64,000 nt of DNA from Paenibacillus sp. PL91. GTDB taxonomy: Bacteria; Bacillota; Bacilli; Paenibacillales; Paenibacillaceae. The notes below the pieces were generated by a model, which saw only the letters and a list, made by a program, of their open reading frames with translations, ran no database searches and had not been told where the DNA came from. How positions within the stretch are numbered: position 1 is the stretch's first letter; every line of letters starts with the position of its first letter. Below are positions 17,681 to 26,919 of this stretch, piece after piece. The position numbers and the translations under genes are program-made. The stretch covers positions 682,001-746,000 of the forward strand of contig NZ_JABBYG020000001.1 in assembly GCF_012935325.2 (NCBI RefSeq). Direction: 5' to 3'.

Positions 17681-17872
17681 ATGGAATTCTCAAAAATAAT
17701 TGAACGTATTAACGAGCTAGCTCGTAAAAATAAATCGGTAGGCTTAACCGATGAAGAGACAACTGAAAGAGATGAGCTGCGCAAGCAATATTTGACTAAC
17801 TTCAAAAATAATTTCCGTCAGCAGCTGGATCAGATTGAAATTGTTGATGATAAGGACAATATCAAGCATTAA
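17681..17872 (+). CDS. DUF896 (YnzC-like) small protein
   Basis: 63 residues, helical and highly charged: IIERINELARKNK...GLTDEETTERDELRKQYLTNFK, the standard DUF896 pattern. YnzC is a small cytoplasmic protein found near lexA/yneA in Bacillus; its function is not settled. ATG 17681 is chosen as it gives the family-typical N-terminus; AGGAG is 11 bases upstream, and ATG 17660 would add seven residues. Confidence 0.88.
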   Translation: MEFSKIIERINELARKNKSVGLTDEETTERDELRKQYLTNFKNNFRQQLDQIEIVDDKDNIKH

Positions 17873-17917
17873 TGAATGTCAGTTGTACTCATTAAATATC
17901 CATGGGAGGGTGTTTAG

Positions 17918-18907
17918 ATGAAATATAATCTGCTTGGCAAAAGTGGACTAGCCGTATCCGAGCTATGTTTGGGCACGATGACATTTGGAAATACGACAAG
18001 TGAAGAGGATTCAATCGATATGATTGATCGCTTTGTTGATCGTGGAGGCAACTTTCTCGATACGGCCGACGTTTATGTGAGCGGCCGCTCCGAGGAGATC
18101 GTAGGAAAAGCAATTAAAAGCAAGCGTTCCGACATCGTCCTTGCTACAAAGGTGCGTATGACTACTTCAGGCAATATCAACGGAGTAGGCTTATCGCGCA
18201 AGCATATTATGGATGGCGTTGAAGCTAGCCTTAAGCGTCTTCAAACCGATTATATTGACTTGTATCAGGTTCATGTGTGGGATCATGCTACTCCAATCGA
18301 GGAGACGCTTCGCACGCTTGATGACCTTGTCACTTCCGGCAAGGTTCGTTACATAGGCTGCTCTAATTTTTTTGCATGGCAGCTAATGAAATCACTAGCA
18401 TATAGCGATGCTTGCCGTTATGTCCGCTTTGTATCTATTCAGCCCCAATATAGCTTAGTAAGCAGACAAATGGATCGAGAGATGCTGTCGCTATGCATAG
18501 AGGAGAAGGTAGGCATTATTCCTTGGGCTCCAATTGGAGGCGGGTTCCTGACTGGGCGTTACAGCAGGGAAGAGCCAACTGAAGGGCGTTTAACCTCTAA
18601 AGTAGGAGAAAGCGCATGGGTTAACCGTGCTCTTGACAAAAATTTTGTCATTCTTGGTGCATTGCTTGAAGCGGCGAAAGAGCTTGATAAAACGCCAGCA
18701 CAGGTAGCGCTTCGCTGGCTCATTCAGCGGGAAGGCATTACTTCACCGATATTCGGTGCCAGCAAATTAGAGCAATTTGAGGATAATATCGGAGCGATAG
18801 GCTGGGAGATGCCAAGCGACGTTTGGAACCGTTTGGAGCAAATTAGCGCCCTGCCGGATGATTATCCCAATCGTTTTATCGATAAGTTCCGCAGACCGTT
18901 TGAATAG
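17918..18907 (+). CDS. Aldo/keto reductase
   Basis: 329 residues. The family signatures are GTMTFGN, the catalytic Asp/Tyr region FLDTADVYVSGRSE, Lys in VLATKVRM and His in YQVHVWDH. The C-terminal NADPH site includes the SNFFAWQL and IFGASKLEQ segments. It reduces aldehydes or ketones with NADPH in the cytoplasm; the physiological substrate is unknown. A GGGAGGGTG sequence precedes ATG 17918. Confidence 0.92.
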   Translation: MKYNLLGKSGLAVSELCLGTMTFGNTTSEEDSIDMIDRFVDRGGNFLDTADVYVSGRSEEIVGKAIKSKRSDIVLATKVRMTTSGNINGVGLSRKHIMDGVEASLKRLQTDYIDLYQVHVWDHATPIEETLRTLDDLVTSGKVRYIGCSNFFAWQLMKSLAYSDACRYVRFVSIQPQYSLVSRQMDREMLSLCIEEKVGIIPWAPIGGGFLTGRYSREEPTEGRLTSKVGESAWVNRALDKNFVILGALLEAAKELDKTPAQVALRWLIQREGITSPIFGASKLEQFEDNIGAIGWEMPSDVWNRLEQISALPDDYPNRFIDKFRRPFE

Positions 18908-18933
18908 GGTAAACCATTAGGAGGAGTGTCAGC

Positions 18934-19440
18934 TTGTCACGATCTTGGGAGCGCAAAGTGCGCAAAAACATGAATGTTGTGAACAAACAACGCAAGAAGC
19001 AAGGAAATGGTCAGATCGTATTTAATGCAGAGAAATCAGAGAAGATCGTCGGGCGTAATTTCATCGCCCCAATCTTATTGATTTTATTTATTGCGATGTA
19101 CGTCATTCTCATGCAAAGCTCATCACAATTTAAAATGGATACGATGTTTTGGATCACGGTAGGCTGTTATATTTTACTGGCAGCACTATTCTTTTTCCGC
19201 AGGCCCTACATAACAATTGGTAAAGATTTTGTGCAGTCACGTCGTTTGACAGGCGACAAGCGTATCCCTGTGTCCAACATCAAAGGCATTAGCGTTCAAA
19301 AGGGTTATGTGATCGTAGAGCAGCACAAAGGCGGAAACTGGGTTTTCTCAAAATTGACTAACCGTTTCCCGACTGAAGAAATCGGCGAGAAGCTTAAGGT
19401 CTTCGCGCAAGCGAATGGCATTTCTTTCTCGCAAAAATAA
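18934..19440 (+). CDS. Membrane protein with two helices and a PH-like tail
   Basis: 168 residues, not recognised by name. A basic N-terminus (RKVRKNMNVVNKQRKKQ) is followed by two membrane segments (about 44-62 and 73-90). The rest is a soluble beta-rich tail (RRPYITIGKDFVQSRRLTGDKRIPVSNIKGISVQKGYVIVE) that resembles bacterial PH-like domains. TTG 18934 has AGGAGGAG upstream. It lies in line between the aldo/keto reductase and a HAD phosphatase, possibly in one transcript. Confidence 0.7.
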   Translation: MSRSWERKVRKNMNVVNKQRKKQGNGQIVFNAEKSEKIVGRNFIAPILLILFIAMYVILMQSSSQFKMDTMFWITVGCYILLAALFFFRRPYITIGKDFVQSRRLTGDKRIPVSNIKGISVQKGYVIVEQHKGGNWVFSKLTNRFPTEEIGEKLKVFAQANGISFSQK

Positions 19441-19464
19441 ATAGGCAGGAGAGTTCGAACAACG

Positions 19465-20253
19465 ATGGCTAAACAAGCAGTAATTTTTGATTTGGACGAT
19501 ACGTTGCTGTGGGATGACCGCAGTGTAAAGGAAGCCTTTGAAGCGACATGCCAAGCGGCAGCCGCTGCGACAGGGGTAGATCCTAATGAGCTTGAGGAAT
19601 CGGTTCGCCGCGAAGCAAGAGCGCTTTATGAATCTTATGAAACATTCCCATTTACGAAGCTAATCGGAATCAACCCGTTTGAAGGACTCTGGGCGCCTTT
19701 CCGTGAAGGCGAGCAAGAGGAATTCCGCAAGCTTGAGAGCCTTGCACCCGGCTATCGCAAAGCAGCTTGGACACAAGGCTTGAAAGCGGTTGGCGTTGAT
19801 GATGAGGAGCTAGGCGCGAAGCTAGCAGAGCAGTTCCCAGCAGAAAGACGCGCGCGTCCAATCGTATACGAAGAGACGTTCTCTGTTCTAGATGCGCTTA
19901 AAGGCAAATACAAGCTGCTTCTTTTGACGAACGGATCACCTGACTTGCAGCGGGAGAAGCTGGCAGGCGTGCCGGAACTGATTCCATATTTCGATCATAT
20001 TATTATCTCGGGTGAATTCGGGCTAGGGAAGCCAGCCGCATCGATCTTTGAGCATGCGCTTGAGCGTCTTGGTATCGAAACCGATCATGCCATCATGGTG
20101 GGCGATAAGCTCACAACGGATATTCTTGGCGCAAACACGATTGGAATGACGTCGGTTTGGATCAATCGCCATGGCGCTTTCCGTAATGACGAGATCGTGC
20201 CTACGCATGAAATCAAGCATTTAGAAGACCTGCTGCCACTGCTCGGCTCTTAA
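19465..20253 (+). CDS. HAD-superfamily hydrolase
   Basis: 262 residues. Motif I is FDLDDTLLWD, motif II LLLTNGSPD, motif III the Lys in GEFGLGKPAA and motif IV MVGDKLTTDILGA. The helical cap after motif I puts it in the YjjG/YfnB-like group of phosphatases. Substrate unknown; probably a phosphorylated metabolite or nucleotide. It starts 25 bases after the preceding membrane protein gene. Confidence 0.9.
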   Translation: MAKQAVIFDLDDTLLWDDRSVKEAFEATCQAAAAATGVDPNELEESVRREARALYESYETFPFTKLIGINPFEGLWAPFREGEQEEFRKLESLAPGYRKAAWTQGLKAVGVDDEELGAKLAEQFPAERRARPIVYEETFSVLDALKGKYKLLLLTNGSPDLQREKLAGVPELIPYFDHIIISGEFGLGKPAASIFEHALERLGIETDHAIMVGDKLTTDILGANTIGMTSVWINRHGAFRNDEIVPTHEIKHLEDLLPLLGS

Positions 20254-20267
20254 ATATTAGCAATAAA

Positions 20268-20307
20268 AAGCCCCTCGCAGACAGCTTAAGCTGCTAACGA
20301 GGGGCTT
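20268..20307. terminator. Terminator between convergent HAD and mtnD genes
   Basis: AAGCCCCTCG pairs with CGAGGGGCTT. The T-run is on the minus strand, so it mainly ends mtnD. Confidence 0.85.
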
Positions 20308-20327
20308 GCATTATGTTGAGAATGGCA

Positions 20328-20876
20328 TTAGGCTTTGCTCGATGCAAACTTCTCGTCAGCAAAAGGGTGAGCGATCCAGCCTTCCGTTTCAATGAAAAGA
20401 CGAACAGCTACGATTTGACGGTTTTCCATCAGCGTAAAGAAATGCGGCTTATATTCCGGAACGGAAATAACGTCGCCAGCTTCGAGCTCAACGTCAAAAT
20501 AACCAACATCGTCGGTACCTTTGATGATGAAGATGCCGCGTCCTGCCGTAATAGCACGAACCTCATCTTCTGTGTGCGTATGCACGTTTTCGAATTTTTT
20601 CAGAAGTTCATCTAAGTTAGGAGTAGCATCGGACAACGCGATTATATCCCATGTTTTATAGCCGCGACGTGCAGCCAAATCTTGAATTTCTTCGTCATAA
20701 GTTGCTAATATTTGCTGCTTCTCTTCATCAGAGAGCACAAATTTTTGTTGTAATCCTTCTTCCAGCTTTGCTGGATTCCAATGCTCGTAAAGCACCTCTT
20801 GCTTCTCTAGAAATGCACGGACAGCATCTTCACCTTGAATCCGTTCCTCTGTATTGCGAATTCTAATTTCAGCCAT
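20328..20876 (-). CDS. mtnD: Acireductone dioxygenase
   Basis: 182 residues in the cupin fold. The metal ligands are His99, His101 and Glu105 (VHTHTEDEV), with a later His in YKPHFFTL. The enzyme oxidises acireductone in the methionine salvage pathway; the bound metal (Fe or Ni) sets the products. The second of two close ATGs (20876) is used because GAGGG lies 7 bases upstream; the first would be 1 base from it. No other salvage genes are adjacent, but metH is divergent, so both neighbours concern methionine. Confidence 0.92.
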   Translation of the reverse strand: MAEIRIRNTEERIQGEDAVRAFLEKQEVLYEHWNPAKLEEGLQQKFVLSDEEKQQILATYDEEIQDLAARRGYKTWDIIALSDATPNLDELLKKFENVHTHTEDEVRAITAGRGIFIIKGTDDVGYFDVELEAGDVISVPEYKPHFFTLMENRQIVAVRLFIETEGWIAHPFADEKFASSKA

Positions 20877-21018
20877 GAACATTCCCTCTTTTCCTATAGA
20901 AATTAAATGATATAATTATTATAAATCAAAATAAATCGATTGTCGATGGATTTACCTTTTCACATAAAAGGTATTCTGATAAACTATGGGTTAATGATTT
21001 TGGGAAGGGTGTAGTAAA

Positions 21019-24000
21019 TTGTCGAAACCGACCATACAACAAATGCTTCAGGAGCGCATACTCATTTTGGACGGCGCGATGGGTACAATGATTCAGCAAG
21101 CAAATTTAAATGAGGATGATTTTGGCGGAGTGGAGCTTGACGGCTGTAATGAAATGCTCGTTCTGACTCGTCCCGATGTTATACAATCGATTCATGAGCA
21201 ATATTTAGAAGCAGGCGCGGATATTTTGGAAACGAATACGTTTGGGGCAACTAGCGTTGTTTTGGCGGATTACGATATTCCCGAAAAAGCGAGAGAAATC
21301 AACTTGGCTGCCGCCAAGCTTGCACGCGATGCATGCGACAAATACAGCACGCCAGACAAGCCTCGTTATGTTGCGGGGGCGCTCGGACCTACAACCAAAA
21401 CGTTGTCGGTTACCGGCGGCGTAACTTTCGATGAGTTGGTTGAGAGCTATTATGAGCAAGCGCTTGCTTTAATTGAAGCAGACGTGGATGCGCTGCTGCT
21501 CGAAACCTCTCAGGATACGCTAAATGTAAAAGCCGGAAGCATTGGCATACGCAATGCGTTTGACAAGCTTGGCAAAGAGCTGCCGATTATGATTTCCGGG
21601 ACGATCGAGCCGATGGGCACAACACTCGCTGGACAAACGATAGAATCGTTTTACATTTCATTGGAGCATTTGAAGCCGATCTCGATTGGTCTGAACTGTG
21701 CGACTGGCCCGGAGTTTATGCGTGATCACCTGCGGACGCTTAGTGAAATCGCAAACGCAGCGATTAGCTGTTATCCAAATGCCGGCTTGCCGGATGAGAA
21801 CGGACATTACCACGAATCGCCGGATTCGCTCGCGAAGAAGATGTCGGCATTTGCTGAGCAGGGCTGGTTAAATATTGCCGGCGGATGCTGCGGCACGACA
21901 CCCGAGCATATACGGGTTATGGCGGAGACGATGGCAGCGTATGCACCGCGTACAAAAATGGGTTCGCATCCCAACGCCGTATCCGGTATAGAAACGGTCT
22001 TTATCGAGCCGGAGAACCGTCCGATCATGATCGGGGAACGGACAAATATTTCCGGTTCACGCAAGTTTAAGCGGCTTCTGAAGGAAGAGAAATTTGATGA
22101 AGCATCGGAGATCGCTAGAGCGCAAGTAAAAGGCGGCGCGCATGTTATCGATATTAACTTGCAGGATACCGATATCGATGAGGCTTATGCGGTACATCAA
22201 TTTTTGCCGCAGGTCGTCAAAAAAATTAAAGCGCCTCTCATGCTCGATTCCACCTATGATCATATTATTGAGCTTGGGCTTAAATATTCCCAAGGCAAAG
22301 CGATTATCAACTCCATTAACCTGGAGGATGGCGAATCGAAGTTTGAGCAGATTTTGCCGTTGATTCACCGTTATGGTGCGGCTGTCGTTATGATTCTAAT
22401 CGATGAGCGCGGTCAAGCCGTAACTCGCGAGGCGAAGATGGAAGTAGCCGAGCGATCCTATAACCTGCTCACTCAGAAATATAAGATGAATCCAGAGGAT
22501 ATTATTTTTGATCCGAATATGTTCCCTGTCGGCTCGGGAGATCCCCAATACATCGGTTCGGCTGTTGAGACGCTTGAAGGTATCCGGATGATCAAGGAAA
22601 AGTTCCCGCTCGCCAAAACGATACTCGGACTCAGCAACATTTCCTTCGGTTTGCCGGATGCGGGACGCGAGGTGCTCAATTCCGTATACCTGTATCATGC
22701 AACCAAAGCAGGCCTAGACTACGCGATCGTGAACACGGAGAAGCTGGAGCGTTATGCTTCGATTCCCGATGAAGAGCGCCGCTTGGCAGAAGAGCTTATT
22801 TACAATACGACGGACGAGACGCTAGCTGCGTTCGTTGCCGCTTTCCGCGACAAGAAAGTAGAGAAGAAAGAAAAAATCTCGAATCTTACGCTGGAGGAGC
22901 GTCTTGGCTCATACGTTGTAGAGGGTACGAAGGAAGGTCTGATCCCTGACCTCGATGAAGCACTCAAAAAATATTCGGCTATGGAGGTCATCAACGGACC
23001 GCTCATGCGCGGAATGGAAGAGGTTGGCCGCTTATTTAACGGAAATGAGCTGATTGTAGCGGAGGTGCTGCAAAGCGCAGAGGTTATGAAAGCTTCCGTA
23101 AACTACCTTGAGCAGTTCATGGAGAAGAACGAATCGTCCGTTAAAGGTAAAATCATTTTGGCAACGGTTAAGGGCGATGTGCATGATATCGGCAAAAACC
23201 TGGTTGAAATTATTTTGTCGAACAACGGTTACAAAATTATAAATTTGGGCATAAAAGTACCGCCAGAGCAGTTGATTGAAGCTTATCGCAACGAGAAGGT
23301 CGATGCGATCGGTCTGTCGGGCTTGCTTGTGAAATCAGCACAGCAAATGGTCATTACCGCACAGGATTTGCGAACAGCAGGCATTGATGCGCCTATCCTT
23401 GTCGGAGGCGCAGCGCTGACGCGGAAATTTACGAAAACAAGAATCGGCCCAGAGTATGACGGTCTCGTCCTATATGCTAAGGATGCGATGGATGGCCTCG
23501 ATATAGCGAACAAGCTGATGGATCCGGAACATCGCTCGCGGCTTGAGGATGAAATGGCTGCCTACAAAGCTTCTGGCGGCTTGGAAGAGGAAGAGAAGAA
23601 GCCGTTGCCGGAATTGACGCGTGCCGTGCGTTCCAAAATTTCGCCGGATGCGCCTGTGTTTACACCGCCGGATCTAGACCGTCACGTGCTTCGCGATGTA
23701 CCGCTTCCACATGTTATTCCTTATGTGAATATGCAGATGCTGCTTGGCCATCACTTGGGGCTTAAAGGCAATGTCGATAATTTGCTCAAAGAAGGAAATG
23801 AAAAAGCGCTGCAACTAAAGGCGACCGTCGATGATATTTTGCAAAAGGGAACTTCGGACGGTATCGTGAAGACTCACGGTATGTATCGCTTCTTCCCTGC
23901 ACAATCATCGGGCAACGATGTTATTATTTACAATCCGGTCGATCCGCTGCAGGAGATCAAGCGATTCACGTTCCCGCGCCAGCAGGTTGAGCCTTACCTA

Positions 24001-24459
24001 TGCCTTGCTGATTTCTTGAAATCAGTAGACAGCGGCGTAATGGACTATGTTGGCTTCCTAGTCGTAACGGCAGGCCACGGCATACGCGAGCTGGCGAATG
24101 AGTGGAAGGATAACGGCGATTATTTGAGGTCGCATGCGCTGCAATCTGTCGCGCTTGAGGTAGCGGAAGGCATGGCTGAGCGCGTTCACCATATTATGCG
24201 TGACATTTGCGGCTATCCAGATCCAGCTGAAATGACGATGAAGCAGCGCCATGGCGCCCGCTATCAAGGCATTCGAGTATCATTCGGCTACCCGGCATGT
24301 CCGAACCTTGAGGATCAGGAGCCATTGTTCGATTTGATGAGACCGCAGGATATTGGCGTCGAATTGACGGAAGGCTGTATGATGGAGCCGGAGGCTTCCG
24401 TATCTGCGATGGTATTTGCCCATCCGGAAGCGCAATATTTTAACGTAGAGAAACTATAG
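21019..24459 (+). CDS. metH: Cobalamin-dependent methionine synthase
   Basis: 1146 residues, full modular enzyme. The N-terminal homocysteine domain has ILDGAMGTM, LNCATGPE and the zinc-binding GGCCGT. Next come the pterin-binding domain (IGERTNISGS...), the helical cap, the B12 domain with DVHDIGKN (Asp720, cobalt-binding His722) and the C-terminal reactivation domain with a RYQGIRVSFGYPACP block. It methylates homocysteine using methyl-tetrahydrofolate. TTG 21019 follows GGGAAGGGTG. The 142-bp gap to mtnD shows no S-box or cobalamin riboswitch signature. Confidence 0.97.
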   Translation: MSKPTIQQMLQERILILDGAMGTMIQQANLNEDDFGGVELDGCNEMLVLTRPDVIQSIHEQYLEAGADILETNTFGATSVVLADYDIPEKAREINLAAAKLARDACDKYSTPDKPRYVAGALGPTTKTLSVTGGVTFDELVESYYEQALALIEADVDALLLETSQDTLNVKAGSIGIRNAFDKLGKELPIMISGTIEPMGTTLAGQTIESFYISLEHLKPISIGLNCATGPEFMRDHLRTLSEIANAAISCYPNAGLPDENGHYHESPDSLAKKMSAFAEQGWLNIAGGCCGTTPEHIRVMAETMAAYAPRTKMGSHPNAVSGIETVFIEPENRPIMIGERTNISGSRKFKRLLKEEKFDEASEIARAQVKGGAHVIDINLQDTDIDEAYAVHQFLPQVVKKIKAPLMLDSTYDHIIELGLKYSQGKAIINSINLEDGESKFEQILPLIHRYGAAVVMILIDERGQAVTREAKMEVAERSYNLLTQKYKMNPEDIIFDPNMFPVGSGDPQYIGSAVETLEGIRMIKEKFPLAKTILGLSNISFGLPDAGREVLNSVYLYHATKAGLDYAIVNTEKLERYASIPDEERRLAEELIYNTTDETLAAFVAAFRDKKVEKKEKISNLTLEERLGSYVVEGTKEGLIPDLDEALKKYSAMEVINGPLMRGMEEVGRLFNGNELIVAEVLQSAEVMKASVNYLEQFMEKNESSVKGKIILATVKGDVHDIGKNLVEIILSNNGYKIINLGIKVPPEQLIEAYRNEKVDAIGLSGLLVKSAQQMVITAQDLRTAGIDAPILVGGAALTRKFTKTRIGPEYDGLVLYAKDAMDGLDIANKLMDPEHRSRLEDEMAAYKASGGLEEEEKKPLPELTRAVRSKISPDAPVFTPPDLDRHVLRDVPLPHVIPYVNMQMLLGHHLGLKGNVDNLLKEGNEKALQLKATVDDILQKGTSDGIVKTHGMYRFFPAQSSGNDVIIYNPVDPLQEIKRFTFPRQQVEPYLCLADFLKSVDSGVMDYVGFLVVTAGHGIRELANEWKDNGDYLRSHALQSVALEVAEGMAERVHHIMRDICGYPDPAEMTMKQRHGARYQGIRVSFGYPACPNLEDQEPLFDLMRPQDIGVELTEGCMMEPEASVSAMVFAHPEAQYFNVEKL

Positions 24460-24476
24460 TGTATTAAATAATGAGC

Positions 24477-24525
24477 AAAGAGCCCTTTGGCGTTCGGTAA
24501 AACGAGCTGGAGAGGGCTCTTCGTT
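24477..24525 (+). terminator. Terminator after metH
   Basis: AAGAGCCCT pairs with AGGGCTCTT, followed by CGTTT. The T-run is short. Confidence 0.75.
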
Positions 24526-24577
24526 TCCATTAAGGGAGTAAATGCAAGCAGCTGCTAATTGTGAGGTGGTCGAGGTT

Positions 24578-25519
24578 ATGAAAATGTGGTTTTTGGGAAC
24601 AGGAGCAGGCAGACCGTCCAGGTATCGGAATGTGACGGCTGCTGCGCTGCAGCATCCGGAGCCAGTCTGCAGCTGGTGGCTGTTTGATGCCGGCGAGGCC
24701 ACGCAGCATCAGCTTATGCAGACTCCGCTGAAGCTGAATAAGATGGAGGCTGTCTTTATTACTCATTTGCATGGAGACCATATTTATGGCCTGCCAGGCT
24801 TGCTAAGCAGCCGCTCGTTCGATGGCGGAGTGACGCCTGTTCAGCTCTTTGGTCCAATCGGCATCAAACGTTATATAGATACGATATTTTCGATAAGTGC
24901 AACCCAGCTGGATTATGAGCTTGTGATCCATGAGCTATCGGGCGATGAAGGCATTATTTTTGAGGATGATCGGTTTAAGGTAGAGGTTGGCTTGCTTGAG
25001 CATCGCGTGATCAGCTTTGGCTACCGCATTACGGAGCGTGATCAGCCAGGCAAGCTGCTTGTTCATAAGCTGAAAGAGCTTGGGCTTGAAGCAGGCCCGC
25101 TGTATGGGAAGCTAAAGCAAGGGGAACCCGTCACATCGCCAAGCGGCGTGATTATACGGCCTGAGGACGTTACGGGCCCTTCTCTTGTCGGCAGAGTAAT
25201 TACGATACTTGGAGACACGAAGCCATGCGATAACGCATATAAGCTGGCAATCGGCGCGGATCTGTTAGTCCATGAAGCTACTTTTGCTGCGGGCTTGGAG
25301 GAGAAAGCGCATGAGTTTGGACATAGTACGACAGCAGAGGCGGCTGCGGCTGCTGCAAAAGCGGATGCGAAACAGCTCGTTATGACGCATTTCAGCGGTC
25401 GTTACAGCAATGAGGAGCTTAGCCGATTAGAGGCCGAGGCTGCGGTATATTTTCCGGAAGTAAAAGCGGCTACGGATTTTCTACACATCGAGATCCACCG
25501 TGGTTTGCCTAAAGAATGA
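24578..25519 (+). CDS. rnz: Ribonuclease Z
   Basis: 313 residues. The metallo-beta-lactamase core has THLHGDHIYGLPG (HxHxDH), further zinc-binding His in GLLEHRV and MTHFSGRY, a GDTKPCDNA block and a long exosite arm (about 150-200) typical of tRNase Z. It cleaves the 3' trailer from pre-tRNA. ATG 24578 (MKMWFLGTGAGRPS) gives the usual start; the in-frame ATG at 24542 adds 12 residues without support. Confidence 0.95.
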   Translation: MKMWFLGTGAGRPSRYRNVTAAALQHPEPVCSWWLFDAGEATQHQLMQTPLKLNKMEAVFITHLHGDHIYGLPGLLSSRSFDGGVTPVQLFGPIGIKRYIDTIFSISATQLDYELVIHELSGDEGIIFEDDRFKVEVGLLEHRVISFGYRITERDQPGKLLVHKLKELGLEAGPLYGKLKQGEPVTSPSGVIIRPEDVTGPSLVGRVITILGDTKPCDNAYKLAIGADLLVHEATFAAGLEEKAHEFGHSTTAEAAAAAAKADAKQLVMTHFSGRYSNEELSRLEAEAAVYFPEVKAATDFLHIEIHRGLPKE

Positions 25520-25589
25520 AAAACTGAATGAACCTATCGATCGATGCCTGTAAAAAAACCACTTTTTGCGAATAAAACAATAAGATGTA

Positions 25590-25780
25590 AACGAGCCTTT
25601 AGAATCGCTTCTAAGGCTCGTTGGCATGTCGGGAGATATAATCAAAACGTCACTAACCATTTTAGTTGCGTAGAAACAACAGGAAAAGCTCCATTTATTT
25701 TTCCGAGGTGAAGGCTTATAGACCGTTTAGCTGAAAAAACTTCCGTTAATCGGAGCACTTTCACCGAAGTAAGGTCAAAT
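25590..25780. repeat. Hairpin and possible dispersed repeat in the rnz-sdpI gap
   Basis: The 324-base gap 25520-25843 has no gene. It holds a strong hairpin (25590-25622, AACGAGCCTTTAGAA with TTCTAAGGCTCGTT) without a T-run. After it, 25642-25780 has two overlapping open minus-strand frames; one reads YFGESAPINGSFFS before a stop at 25727. Overlapping open frames with no start look like a repeated intergenic element, not a gene. This is a reading from pattern alone. Confidence 0.4.
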
Positions 25781-25792
25781 AAAAATTGCGAA

Positions 25793-25823
25793 AGGGCACT
25801 GAAAAATTTTTTTTCAGTGCCCT
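25793..25823 (-). terminator. Terminator of the sdpR-sdpI operon
   Basis: On the minus strand AGGGCACTGAAAA pairs with TTTTCAGTGCCCT, about 20 bases after the sdpI stop. Confidence 0.8.
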
Positions 25824-25843
25824 CTGGAAGCCACGCGTTTTAT

Positions 25844-26455
25844 TTATTTGCTATCTTTCCCAAAGTGAAACGACAAGTAAACGGATGCCAGTACGACCAT
25901 GACGATAATGCCGAAGAAGAGGATTGTATGATAAGGGGCAGGAACGAATGTAGCTGCAATCATTAGCAATCCACCAAAAACATAATATTTGGCTGCGCCT
26001 TTGTGCGTCTTTCTCCAATTGCTCTCGCTTGCAAGCGTATGTGTTGTTCTTATCCCGATAACGCTATTTGGCTGGAATCGCGGCATATGATAGCCTGTGA
26101 CGACGAGCAAAATGCCAACCATGGGCAGAATCACTTTTGCAATATTGAATGACACCCCGAATCCAAAAGCAATCGTAACGCTATGCAGGACAAGCAAGCA
26201 GAGAAGCGTAACATTTTGGACAATATGGATGCTGGATTTGTGCATTTGATAGTTTTGCTTTTTCGGAATGACAACAACAAGAATGACCATTAAGGCGGGC
26301 AGAAGCAGCAGGGCAAATGCTTTGTGCGCATAGCCGTTGATTTCATTGCTCACATTCCAGTGAATAGCCATTTGCTCAGGCATGTATGGGTAAGCAGCGA
26401 AGCTTCCGAGCAAGGCAATAGAGATGATGATCCAAGATAATACGCTAGATTTCAT
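25844..26455 (-). CDS. sdpI: SdpI-family immunity-type membrane protein
   Basis: 203 residues and six hydrophobic segments. The opening YPYMPEQMAIHWNVSNEINGYAHK is the DUF1648 pattern, and PNSVIGIRTTHTLASESNWRKTH is the SdpI signature. In B. subtilis SdpI protects against the SDP cannibalism toxin and traps the repressor SdpR at the membrane. Here it overlaps sdpR by 11 bases, and no sdpABC toxin genes are nearby, so it may protect against toxin from others or do a purely regulatory job. Confidence 0.88.
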   Translation of the reverse strand: MKSSVLSWIIISIALLGSFAAYPYMPEQMAIHWNVSNEINGYAHKAFALLLLPALMVILVVVIPKKQNYQMHKSSIHIVQNVTLLCLLVLHSVTIAFGFGVSFNIAKVILPMVGILLVVTGYHMPRFQPNSVIGIRTTHTLASESNWRKTHKGAAKYYVFGGLLMIAATFVPAPYHTILFFGIIVMVVLASVYLSFHFGKDSK

Positions 26456-26738
26456 TCCTATTCATTCCCTCCGGATCTGATTGCTGAAAGGAGACAAACC
26501 ATTTTAACAGGTCTTGGAAAACGGTAGTGTTGAGGGAATAATAAATGTGCTGGCCTTTCCGTTCGTCCCATACTAGCTCCGCCTGTTTTAGTAAGCTGAG
26601 ATGATGGGAGATGCTGGGCTTAGTCATTTGAAAATGATCGGCAATTTCCCCAGCAGTCAGATCGCGCTCGCGCAATAAATCCAATATGATGCGCCTAGTC
26701 GGATCAGAGAGTGCTTTAAAGGCAAGATTGATTGTCAT
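26445..26738 (-). CDS. sdpR: SdpR-like ArsR-family repressor
   Basis: 97 residues. Winged helix FKALSDPTRRIILDLLRERDLTAGEIADHFQMTKPSISHHLSLLKQAELV, then a wing RKGQHIYYSLNTTVFQDLLKW. This closely follows the SdpR pattern and lacks ArsR metal-binding Cys. The second ATG (26738) is used since the Shine-Dalgarno sequence abuts the first (26744). It probably represses its own operon through the palindrome just upstream. Confidence 0.88.
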   Translation of the reverse strand: MTINLAFKALSDPTRRIILDLLRERDLTAGEIADHFQMTKPSISHHLSLLKQAELVWDERKGQHIYYSLNTTVFQDLLKWFVSFQQSDPEGMNRNEI

Positions 26739-26758
26739 TAACATCTTCCTTCCCAGAT

Positions 26759-26799
26759 TAACCTATATATGGGTTAGAGATTTAGATAATTATCTAAAT
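26759..26799. promoter_or_regulatory. Probable SdpR operator
   Basis: ATTTAGATAATTATCTAAAT at 26780-26799 is a perfect 20-bp palindrome. A second dyad, TAACC-N8-GGTTA (26759-26776), lies between it and the sdpR start. Confidence 0.65.
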
Positions 26800-26919
26800 A
26801 TAATTTACATAACTATAACGGTTCGTGCCGGTGCTGTCAATTTGGGAGAATATTGCCATTCCTTCAAGCCGGACTATCTTTTAAATGCTGTCCATCATTA
26901 CCCACTATCTAGTCAAGCG

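Noticed and set aside
20877..21018. S-box or cobalamin riboswitch expected before metH
   Set aside because: The gap is only 142 bases and lacks their conserved sequences.
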